DNA of 64,000 nt. Origin: Bugulina stolonifera. Lineage: Eukaryota > Bryozoa > Gymnolaemata > Cheilostomatida > Bugulidae. Below the pieces are notes generated by a model. It did no database searches. It was given only the letters and a program-made list of their open reading frames with translations, and was not told where the DNA came from. The position numbers and the translations under genes were made by a program. The number at the start of each line of letters is the position of its first letter. The first letter of the stretch is position 1. Below are positions 25,384 through 37,300 of the stretch, piece by piece. The stretch covers positions 15,373,001 through 15,437,000 of the forward strand of contig OW285196.1 of assembly GCA_935421135.1 (NCBI GenBank), given 5' to 3'.

Positions 25384-28300
25384 ATGATAGTTATAAACTT
25401 GGTGTTTGCTGTCTGGTTGCTACCAGAAATACTGTGAGTACCACATGCCTACTCACCTCTCAGACATCTGATCAGTAGAGATCTTACAAATAATTGTATA
25501 ATTTCTCTAGTAGTTGGTAGAAGCGTTAGTTTTGATACAATTTTCAAGCCGTCTGTTCTTCGAATAGCAATAGTCTAAAGTGCAAAAGGCTATGCTGCTT
25601 GTGTGATGAGCCATTAAATCTGGCTGGAATCAAGACATTTATGAGATGTCACCCCGGCAGTCATAATAATGTTGTCATGTGATGTGTGAATGATAGTTTA
25701 TGTATCTGCAACTCCCCACTTACCTATGTTCAGCTTCCAAACTCCTTAACTCACTCCTCATCCTCCTATGTTATTAGTTAGTTACGTAATTGGTTCTACA
25801 TAGCCCAATAGGCTATCAGACGTAGCTTATCAGTTGACTTGATAGCTTTACTCTTACCTTTACTCCAGCTGATTAAGTTGATACTTGCGCTATATTCCTA
25901 GCTACTAGCTACTAGGTCTCTACTCCACTCTGAATTTATGAACCACCTTCCACATAATATGACCCTCGCATACCAAGATATGGTACGTGTGATGGCAACT
26001 TTTTCTAGCCAAAACCCTTCTTATGGTTTTCATATGGGTAGACATTACCCAGGAATGGAGAAAATTTACTGGTCCCTTTTCCAAAATGCTTGCTAAGAGC
26101 TCATTTTTAGGAAACCTGTAGGTTTAGCATTTCTCGTTGAGAAGGACCTGCAAACTACGGCCTCTCCGGACGGTTCTTGTTCACCAAGTGGAACGAAATC
26201 TATCACTTAGTCTGTGTATTTCAGGTGTCTATCTGACAGCCCTACAGAGTGTGCTAGCCATGACAGTATAGTGAACCAGAAGTATGAGGAGATGTACTCT
26301 GGCGACGCTAATAGAGGGATCCACGGGCAGCGCTGTGAAGGTAGCGTAGAGAGGTTAGTGTACCCTACTGTACTTATTCACTGTATTAAACGTTAGTCTT
26401 GGACCAGTTGGAGACAGCCCCTCTGCTTATTTCTGCCAAATGATATCTGTAAACACACCAAATTTAATATGTGTGTTTATACTGGTATCAATATGAGTCA
26501 CCAACTGGGAGTTGTTTTCTCCTGGATTCTCTATTCAACTAAAAACTATGCAGACCTCAGATAACAATTAATAATCGGTTATTAATAATTACTAACTAAG
26601 TAAATATAGAACACTGAGGATCATTGTCCTTATGACTATATACATCAATGTACATTGTGACTATTTACGGTGACTGCGAGAGATGATAACTCCCAAATTC
26701 TCAATGTTTTAGTGAATCTCATGATCAAGCTGTACAATACAAGGATACATGTGTATCTCAGCTAGTTTGTACCTTGATATGCTATGTGTATATTATGTCA
26801 TATACTTGTAATATATTATGTGTACATTGTATCATATGCTTGTAATATATTATGTGCATATTATGTCATATACTTGTAGCACTGAAGACTACCCATATGC
26901 CATGCATAACCAGTTCTGTAGGTTCACTCTCCTAGACAAGGTGAACATGTCAACTAACACACCTGCTAAGCACCTGCCCACTGGCGTCGCATGGTGCTAT
27001 GATAAGGAGAACATGATTATAGACTGTGAAATATTGACATGTAGAGGTAATATTTCAGCCTCATCATGGAACCTTTTAGGTTGTAGTCATCTCCACCTGT
27101 AACTTTTACATGCGACAAGATAATGATGTGCTATCATTAGCAGAATATTTGCTGTTACAAGACAAACTCTATTTTTGGATAAGAGAGTGATATACAATGT
27201 ATGTTACACTAATGGAATACGAATTGGTTTCTCATTTTATTGTATACCATATTTATTGTATTGTATTGTATTTATGTATTGTATACATATTTAACTAGTC
27301 CCACTCTTTTCATAACATTTGTTCTTTTCATGATCAACATGTTAGTTTAGGCAGATACTACAACTCCAACATGTTTGAATTTATTATTACTCATTGCGTT
27401 ATCACACAATGTTTCGTAGAAAAAACTCTGGATGCATTTCTGGGCGAGGTTCGAATAACCAAGTACTCCGTTTCACTGTTGGAATATTTTGGGTACAGCC
27501 AGTTTCCTGACTTTGACTTCCCGTTCTATACATTTCGTGCGGAGTACGTGGCCTGTGTAGTGAGACGTCGGAACCTGGATGAGGGACACGTTCCAGAGGT
27601 AAGACACCAACTGGTCATGTGATAGTTTTTGTCCAATCACAATGCACCTTGCAAGTTCTGCTGGCATGTGTGATTAGTAAGATAGGTGCCATGAGATTCA
27701 TATCGACTACTATGCTAGTAGTAGTAGTAGTAAAGATACATATGAGTGTCTGATAAGGGGTCATTGACTTGGACTGGTTGTTTGCTTATAGAGGAAAGTT
27801 ACTAGTATCTACCTGAAGATCAAGCAAGCCGACAGGGAGTTGGACAGCAGACGACTTGTAGATGTTGGTAAGATTGGGTGTCGAGGGTTTACAGAATCTG
27901 TGATAGCTGCTCCTCACTCCACAGGTATGTCTTGACACTATGTCATTTAATATTTAATAGAAGTGATGAAATATAAGATGGCACCCAGTTTGATCCATGA
28001 TCTCTCCCTATGACCAATAATGCATTGCTGATCTTTAAGTGTAGAATTGAGGCATCAGCAGTAAAAGATTATAGACTATCGAGCGTAGAATAGAGTATAG
28101 AGTATAGACTGAAGAGTGTAGAATAGAATATAGAGTATAGACTATAAACTATCGAGTGTGGAGTAGAATATAGATAGAACATAGAGTGTACATAAAACAT
28201 AATGATTTGGCAATTAGATGTTCACCAAGTGTGATGCATTTAATCACAAATAAATATGGTGGTCATCCCGTAATCGTACCGAGTTGGTCTGTTTGTCTGC

Positions 28301-31300
28301 TAGTTAATATGAGGGATCTGTTCAGCTGGAACTGTAGGCCAAGCAGCTACAGTTACAGGAAGTGTACTGAGGAAGGTCAATCACCTGATCTATGTTACTA
28401 CTACCCAAACAGCAGGTACCCTGGTGGTCGACTTGACATTGTAGAGGAGGAGCTTCAGTGAGTATTATGTCATAGTTATATAAACACATACATGTATATA
28501 AAAATATGTACTACTTATTATATAATATAATATACATGTATATACATGATATGTGTTATAACTCTAGCTCTGTAAAGGCTAAATTTCATGTTAGTTATAT
28601 ACAGTATATGTTTGATAGATTTAAGGCTAACGAACCTTACTACATGCCTAACAATGAGAATGCCAGGAGTGAGGCGATGGATTATTCAGAAAAACTCTGG
28701 GGTGAGTTCAAGTAGTGATAGCTGATCAGTACATTATGTACATGTATATCAGGTGCTTACTGTAATGATAGCTGATTGTATGTTATTGTATGTCAGGTGT
28801 TTACTGTAATGATAGCTGATCGGTATATGATAGTAATAGGAAGGCTGATTGGTTGGCAGTGTGCGTACATGACAGTAATAGGAAAGCTGATTGGTTGACA
28901 GTGTGTGTACATGACAGTAATAGGAAGCTGATTGGTTGGCAGGTCGTCAGCCCTCTGGAGACGGACTCAAGTATTTTAGCTGTGAAGCGACACTGACTGA
29001 TGAGAGCGATGCTAGAAAGAATCGGGAGTTTCAGAGGCTGTCCCATGTCTACTCTACTAGCGCCATCTACAACCCTTACAACACAGACAGTAGGTGGAGG
29101 ACCCACATGTAGTTGGCCTTGATCTGTGGATTGTCCTTTGATTAAACCCTGAACCAGTTATTTAATCTCCTATTGGTTGGCAATACTAATAATCTAATCA
29201 CCCATTGGCTAGGAATGATAGTTGCCTATCACCCATTGGTGTCTCCAACTGCTTATTGAAGTGCCCAACCAGACAGTGCTCATGGTTCATGGTAGAAGAG
29301 AGAAGAGTCTGGTTTTAACTTGTTATAATTCAATACGTTACGCTATGTTTAATTACACATGTATAAGAGAAATTGTCTGCCATATTGTGTCGTGAATCTG
29401 GTTCAGTAGAAGACAACTTCAATGTAGTATAGAGGTATTCCAACTTATTACTCATAGAATATTGAAATAAATACTCATTATTTGATTGGTATGACGTACT
29501 GTTACTATATTGTTGTAGTAACCAGTGCGGAGTTTGCCAAGTCATACGGAGAAACTCATGGTAAGAGCTATAATAGTGTCATTCTTTACTATTATATACA
29601 TTGTACACTATCGCATACGTTGTACACTCGGGAATAGGAAGTTTCCTGTTTCTAGCTTGGGCCAAGGTTTCAATTGATGTAAATGCTGTATTCATATTTT
29701 AGGTCTGCAACGTGTTGAGCTCATCTTATGGTTGTTTACTCGTAAATAGTTGTTCTGTATTTGTAATTCTAAAGAAATTTAATATTTTTTAAATGACTTA
29801 TTAGTATTATAATTGTTCCATATAGTGATAATATTATGTATGAATATTTATCTATATTGACATAATCGTTGTGTAATTAATTGTAATGTTTGGAGGTGTG
29901 GGTTATTCGTTTGGATACGCTGGCCTTGAGTGGTCAGTCGAGGCTGAACTTATGAAAGGTGAGAAGTTTGCATATGAGGGAGGGCGAGTTAAACCTGGCA
30001 CTCTTTTCAAGTTTACCTTTAATCTTCAGAGTGGATACGATACTCAGTTCTATCAGGTATGTGTGTACTAACCTTTAGACTTCATATGATACTCAGTTCT
30101 ATCAGGTAAGTGTGTACTAACCTTTAGACTCCGTACGGTATTCAGTTTTATCAGGTAAGTGTGTACTAACCTTTAGACTCAGTTGTATCAGGTATATAAT
30201 ATGTATAAACTTTTAAGGGTAGATGTAATACTAACTTATGATTGCATTTATCAATCTCGAGTTAATCTCTTCTAAGTAACAGGTAAACCAATTTAAACAA
30301 AGTTTTACGTTAGATAACCGTAAGGCCCATCCATGACTTTGGAGGGCTTGGAGATCAAGCAAACAGTTAGCATACTTGTTGCTCATGAAAATGTTGACTA
30401 CAGATGGTGGGACATTCCGCCATTAGTGTAAAATTCTGTGCTCTCTGTGTTTAGATTGGACTCAAATTCAATTATCGTGGAACATTTGAAAGAGTAGAGG
30501 GGGAGGTGAAGGAAATAGGATGTGATACCAAAGGAAACGCTTTCCACGTCAATGCAGAGGAGTATATGTATGTGCATGAAGGGAGTAGCAGCAACAACAA
30601 GGATGGGTGAGTTACATGTTTGGATTCTTGCAAGATTGCCACTGATCTCTTGAGTGCAACCTTGAGACTCCTCAAAGTGAAACTCAGGACAAGTCGTTTA
30701 TCATTCTGTGCACCTCAGGTTCCAGTGTGTTATCCCACTCAGTCTTCTTGAGTACAGAACCATTTCCTCAGCTGGTAGCTAACGTTGGTGGAAACACTTT
30801 CCAAATAGCACAATCACTTATCAAAGTTGAAGTCCTATAAACTGTATACTCACAACAGACTAATCGTGTACATGTACATCCTTTTGGTGAAGCATACACC
30901 TCTCTATTTTATTCAATACCTAGTACGTCCGGTACGTCTAGTACTTGTAGTACGTTTGGTTAATATAGTTGTTAACCTGGTGTGTTTCAGGATGTACTAT
31001 GTAGACCGCATGTCGAGATGTTCTCGTATCTATAAGCACGTAAAGAGAGCTGGGTACTCTCACTCTCTCTACCTCAGGGCGTTCATGAACAACAGCGGGG
31101 CTGTCACGCCTTTCGTCAGGGACATGCGCTCTTGGAAACTGTATTCAAAAACAATCTACAATGTTCAAGGTGAGTTATTAGTCTTTATTCCCACTTGCGT
31201 ATGGAAGATAGCACTTAGTAGTTGCATTTCATTCCCTCTTGTTTGTGGAAGGTAGCATCCAAGGTGAGTAGTTACTTTTCCAATTTCTTGCTTGTGCATT

Positions 31301-34300
31301 AATGGTAGTATATGTTACATGTAGTTAATGGGCTGCTGGACTTTGTATGACATAACCTGATATTCATATAAACCAGTTCCTCAGTTTGGAAGCATGTGTT
31401 AGCTACATGGTCAGCATGGAGGTAACCGAGAAAAGATCAAACAGTTTTTTTAATTATTTTACTACATTTTATAATAACAATTTTATGTACAAAGGTTGAT
31501 CTATTTTTTTTAATTTTTATTGTAAACATTTCATTTCCGACCGATTGCGGTGCTTTTGAGTGTAGATAAAAATAAAATACTAAATACTAATACTAAAAAT
31601 ACTAAGGTCTTTATCACCATGCTCTCCTTCTCTCAATTATGACGTCGCAGTACACCGTTCCATGTATACTCTCACTACTCCTGCGTACATTACAGTTTAT
31701 CAGCGAGCCGTATGGGAGACGTGGGGACAATGGTCCTCGTGTGGAGATACTTGCACTGGACCAAAGGACAGGGAGAGGATGAGAACCCGTCAGTGCCGAA
31801 TACCGTAAGTATGCTATAGAGGTCAGTGCTAAATGCTGTAAGTATGCTGTAGAGGTCAGTGCTGAATACTGTAAGTATGCTATAGAGGTCGATGCTAAAT
31901 ACTGTAAGTATGCTATAGAGGTCAGGGCTGAATACTGTAAGTATGCTATAGAGGTCAGTGCTAAATGCTGTAAGTATGCTGTAGAGGTCAGTGCTGAATA
32001 CTGTAAGTATGCTATAGAGGTCGATGCTAAATACTGTAAGTATGCTATAGAGGTCAGGGCTGAATACTCTAAGTATGCTACAGAGGTCAGTGCTAAATAC
32101 TGTAAGTATGCTATAGAGGTCAGTGCTGAATACTGTAAGTATACTATAGAGGTCGATACTAAATACTGTAAGTATGCTATAGAGGTCAGTGCTGAATACT
32201 GTAAGTATGCTATAGAGGTCAGTGCTAAATACTGTAAGTATGCTATAGAGGTCAGTTCTAAATACTGTAAGTATGCTATAGAGGTCGATACTAAATACTG
32301 TAAGTATGCTATAAAGGTCAAAAGTGATTACTCAACAGTGCACAGCATAGTATGTGTACTGAGGTGTAAATCAAAGTTTATTACGTCATATTCATGTAAG
32401 TCGTTTACCGATTTAAGCAGCTATGCAACGGACGGCTATGTCAAATACATGTGTCCATGGTCTATGTCGTATAGAAGCTGACTAAATGGTCTATGTCGTA
32501 TAGAAGCTGACTAAATGGTCTATGTCGTATAGAAGCTGACTAAATGGTCTATGTCGTATAGAAGCTGACTAAATGGTCTATGTCGTATAGAAGCTGACTA
32601 AATGGTCTATGTCGTATAGAAGCTGACTAAATGGTCTATGTCGTATAGAAGCTGACTAAATGGTCTATGTCGTATAGAAGCTGACTAAATGGTCTATGTC
32701 GTATAGAAGCTGACTAAATGGTCTATGTCGTATAGAAGCTGACTAAATGGTCTATGTCGTATAGAAGCTGACTAAATGGTCTATGTCGTATAGAAGCTGA
32801 CTAAATGGTCTATGTCGTATAGAAGCTGACTAAATGGTCTATTACTTTAATATTTACATAATTAGTGTAAAGTTGTCCTCTCCTGCACATATAAGTTTTA
32901 AAAGGATAGTCGAACTCATCAGTGATTGTTTATCTTCTCTCTGCAGACTTCTCGGTCCATACTATGCAGAAGATATATACGAAGAATATCTGCGTTTACC
33001 CAACTGTACAGAAATCGATGGAACGGTTAACAGTTTGTTAGAAGAACAGGTTGGACTGTGCTGGGGAAATGGAGAATGCTTTACCAACAATGTCGGTGAG
33101 TTAGAGCGATGTGTCATTGCACTGTGTATGTCTACTCCGAGGGGATTGCCAACAAAAAGCTTACGAAAACTTTAGCATGCCTAATTGTATGATACATTGC
33201 ATGTTTTTCGGAAACTTGAGAAACTTTTGAATAGCTTTTTGGTTCCAATAGTTATTTTACATGTACATGCCTGTATTACTAATAGCTACATGTATTAAAA
33301 TTTGTCAATATTACAGTCTTGTGCTGGGTGTTGTCTTCTCTCACTTAGTACATGAAACATGAGAGGATAACTTCATACATGTATGAATTGTTTTGTTATC
33401 TTGATATACATGTATATAATACGACAAGGATATAATACTAACTGCATAATCACACTAGTATTGTTGTGTTATAGGAGTAAAAGTGTGGAGTGTAGTCGTT
33501 GCTTAGCAACAGGTATACAATGTGCACTGATATCTACATGTAAATTGCCTTTCCTTAATTGTCTCTATATGTCTGGTATTGCACTCTCCGCGTGTATTTT
33601 AATGCTATAGGTATATCCGGAGGACTCTCTGCTACTGCAGTCTTCAACTCTGAGAGAGTGGACCTACTAGCTGGTACAGATAACCCCAAACCACCTTACA
33701 CTATGCACAGAGTCTACGGTAACTTGGAATCACGTGAGTGTGCATAATAGCTAACTAACTACTAGGACTCATACCCATGTACTGAGCAGTGTGGTTTGTT
33801 ATGTGATGACTCATAACTATGTACTGAGCAGTGTGGCTTATCCTGTGATGACTTATAGCTACATGTATGTACTGAGCAGTGTGGCTTATCTTGTGATGAC
33901 TCATAACTAGGTACTGAGCAGTGTGGTTTATTTTGTGATGACTCATGACTATGTACTGAGCAGTGTGGTGTGTCATGTGATGAGTCATAGCAATGTTTAG
34001 GCTGACTATTCACAGACTCTTCTGTTCCCCATATTCTTGTAGTAACACTTGAAGATCGTTTAAGTAAAGTGAGTGTAGATGGCATTGAGCCGAGTCCCTT
34101 CATATTCAATGAAACCATCCTAGTGCTGAGAGTGCCTGGTAACAGAACCGCCCAGTTAGCTGTCTACAAAGATTCAGTGGGAGAGATACAGTGGACATTA
34201 GACTTGGACGCCGCTGGAGTGGACGCTAGCTACACCTTGTCCAATGTCTGTGAGTATTTGCTTTCTTCACTTCGTGGTTTTTGTTGCAACAAGTACAAAC

Positions 34301-37300
34301 TTTACACGAACATTAAATGTGAAATGGGGAAACTGTTGTATTGTTTTTTGCCGATGCATTGTTTGCAGAAGAGTCACTAGTCACATTAATTAGATATTAT
34401 ACACACGTTAATTACATGCACTTGTAACCTTTGTATGTCTTTGACATAGCCCTGTTTAAGAGTCAGGTAGCTGCTACAGAATGCTGGGGAAAAGGCATAT
34501 CTCCTTGCAGAGTGGACATATTCTCTGGACTAGCCAGATCAACCGAGTGTCAGCTTGGCAACTCAGATGTAAGACTATGATACTTTACACCCATAGTATA
34601 CTTATTATTTTGGAGTTGTCTTATTTTTACTACTAACATGTATTTACATGTATATACAATGTGATTTAACATGACATTGTTGTGGTATCCAGCTAAAGTT
34701 ATCTCATCGGCTGCGAAGCCCTTTCTCACTATACTGATGTTGTAAAGTTATGTTTCTGTTGCCTGCTTCCACTAATTGCGTAAACTTTTAGATTTCTCTT
34801 GATGTGATGCAGCACATATTCTTTTTAATGTGATTAGCATACTGTACGTCTATATTGATATTCTTTGATTTGGAAACAATGAAGTGTATTTCTATTATAC
34901 ATGTATATTAGTGGTCTACACCATAAGAGGACATGTTTGTTGCGGATAATTAATTTGCTGCGTATGGATTGTCTGCAGGTAACACAGAACAGGTGGTACC
35001 AGCATTCTAACAGTAAGTACATCACAGACGCTAATCTGGAGTATGACTACTTGATGACTCTGTGAGTACAACTCTCTATCTACTTATTCACACTTCTCAC
35101 GGCTACGACACAATTATATAATGTACATTGTATACTCTGCCTAATTCTATCAGGACGTTTGCTTCATAAACCTTGGTACGTTCAGTAATGTAACTACCGC
35201 AGTGCAACATGGTATCCAATACGACTTTAAATACGAACACCTTTATATTGCTATGGGTGGCTTCTGTGGGATTGAATCTATAAATCCATGACTGGGACCA
35301 CATCTCTTGTACCACTTGGTCATGACTGCTTTACCATAATACTGTAAGTAGTATTATGGAGAGCTATATGTTGTAGAGACTGGGCGTTGGAGAACAATGG
35401 GCGTAAAGCAGTGGTTACTCTTCCCTTCTCTAAGATAAACGTAATAGACATGGGACTGTATCAACCCAGAGCTTACATTAGCAGCTCTTCTAACCCAGAT
35501 AATGAAGGGTGGGTAGCCCTCACCCCCCTCTTAGACCTCAAGATAGACTCAACATCTGGTGAGTGATTCGTATTAACTCAGGATATTCATGGCAGTAGGG
35601 CAACATGTCTGCACTATTAGTGTTAGTTGTACTGGTTGTGAGTAAATGTTGATGGAGTATTGTCACCCACAGTTGACTAAGAAGGTTCTAGATAATGGAT
35701 ACTAATTATAATATAACTTTTGGATCAAGGAAAATGGACACCCAATGTATTAGTAAATATACGCATTTTGACTTCTGTGTTTTATGACCATATTTGTACG
35801 GAGTTTGGGGTTTAAGAAAGTTCCTGTTGATCAATCGTTGTAGCACCTAGTGTAGTTTCAACTGGTCTGTCCGACTATCAGCTGAGAGAACATGGCTCCG
35901 AGACTTACCCTTTAATGATCACAGTGAGAAATGAGTCAGACAGCACACCATATGCCCTATCACTGGCGTTGACTAACCTGGTAGAGATCCCAGAAGTGCT
36001 GGAGGCAGGAGTAAGTACTCTAGTACATTCCCACTACTTTCACTTGTTACGGTAAGAATCAAAATGAAGAATTGTTGATGTTAGACGATAACTTCACGAA
36101 AAGATTTGCAGTCGCCTTTAGTTGAAGTATAATCATTTTAATAACACTCACCCTTGGTTATTGATAGACTGTATTATACAGTCACCCTTGGTTATTGATA
36201 GACTGTATTATACAGTCACCCTTGGTTATTGATAGACTGTATTATACAGTCACCCTTGGTTATTGATAGACTGTATTATACAGTCACCCTTGGTTATTGA
36301 TAGACTGTATTATACAGTCACCCTTGGTTATTGATAGACTGTACTATACAGTCACCCTTGGTTATTGATAGACTGTATTATACAGTCACCCTTGGTTATT
36401 GATAGACTGTATTATACACTCACCCTTGGTTATTGATAGACTGTACTATACAGTCACCCTTGGTTATTGATAGACTGTACTATACAGTCACCCTTGGTTA
36501 TTGATAGACTGTATTATACAGTCACCCTTGGTTATTGATAGACTGTACTATACAGTCACCCTTGGTTATTGATAGACTGTATTATACAGTCACCCTTGGT
36601 TATTGATAGACTGTATTATACAGTCACCCTTGGTTATTGATAGACTGTATTATACAGTCACCCTTGGTTATTGATAGACTGTATTATACACTCACCCTTG
36701 GTTATTGATAGACTGTACTATACAGTCACCCTTGGTTATTGATAGACTGTATTATACAGTCACCCTTGGTTATTGATAGACTGTATTATAAAGTCACCCT
36801 TGGTTATTGATAGACTGTATTATACAGTCACCCTTGGTTATTGATAGACTGTATTATACAGTCACCCTTGGTTATTGATAGACTGTATTATACACTCACC
36901 CTTGGTTATTGATAGACTGTACTATACAGTCACCCTTGGTTATTGATAGACTGTATTATACAGTCACCCTTGGTTATTGATAGACTGTATTATACAGTCA
37001 CCCTTGGTTATTGATAGACTGTATTATACAGTCACCCTTGGTTATTGATAGACTGTATTATACAGTCACCCTTGGTTATTGATAGACTGTATTATACACT
37101 CATCCAGGTGACATTTGGCTGCCGGAAACCAGCAGCTTATCAGTATCCAATGAATCTCAAGCTACACATATCAAACTTCCAGTACGCTGAAGGTCTCTTG
37201 ACATCTGTAAACTTCTACCATCTAGAACTAGGGATATCACTTGATGTCTCCCACACAGGAGCCGACATTGTCGACCATATGAACCAGTGTAAGCATTGAT

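Larger units (their letters stand above)
25384..31169 (+). other. Exons 1-12: signal peptide and unclassified N-terminal region
   Basis: Exons 25384-25433, 26225-26353, 26880-27046, 27420-27598, 27792-27924, 28304-28457, 28568-28701, 28943-29089, 29519-29560, 29896-30056, 30455-30606 and 30991-31169. About 542 residues with scattered cysteines and many aromatic residues and no family I can name. One stretch (exons 8-10) has S-A-E-F-A-K-S-Y-G-E-T-H followed by alternating hydrophobic strands, faintly recalling pore-forming MACPF proteins, but the diagnostic signature is not visible. The exon 10 acceptor is weak (TTTGGAG) but is the only in-phase choice. Confidence 0.7.

Noticed and set aside
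28943..31169. Annotating a MACPF domain
   Set aside because: The diagnostic signature is not visible; only a weak resemblance, kept as a finding.
31614..32321. 235-residue minus-strand repeat frame
   Set aside because: Produced by the 33-bp donor array; antisense to phase-consistent exons.
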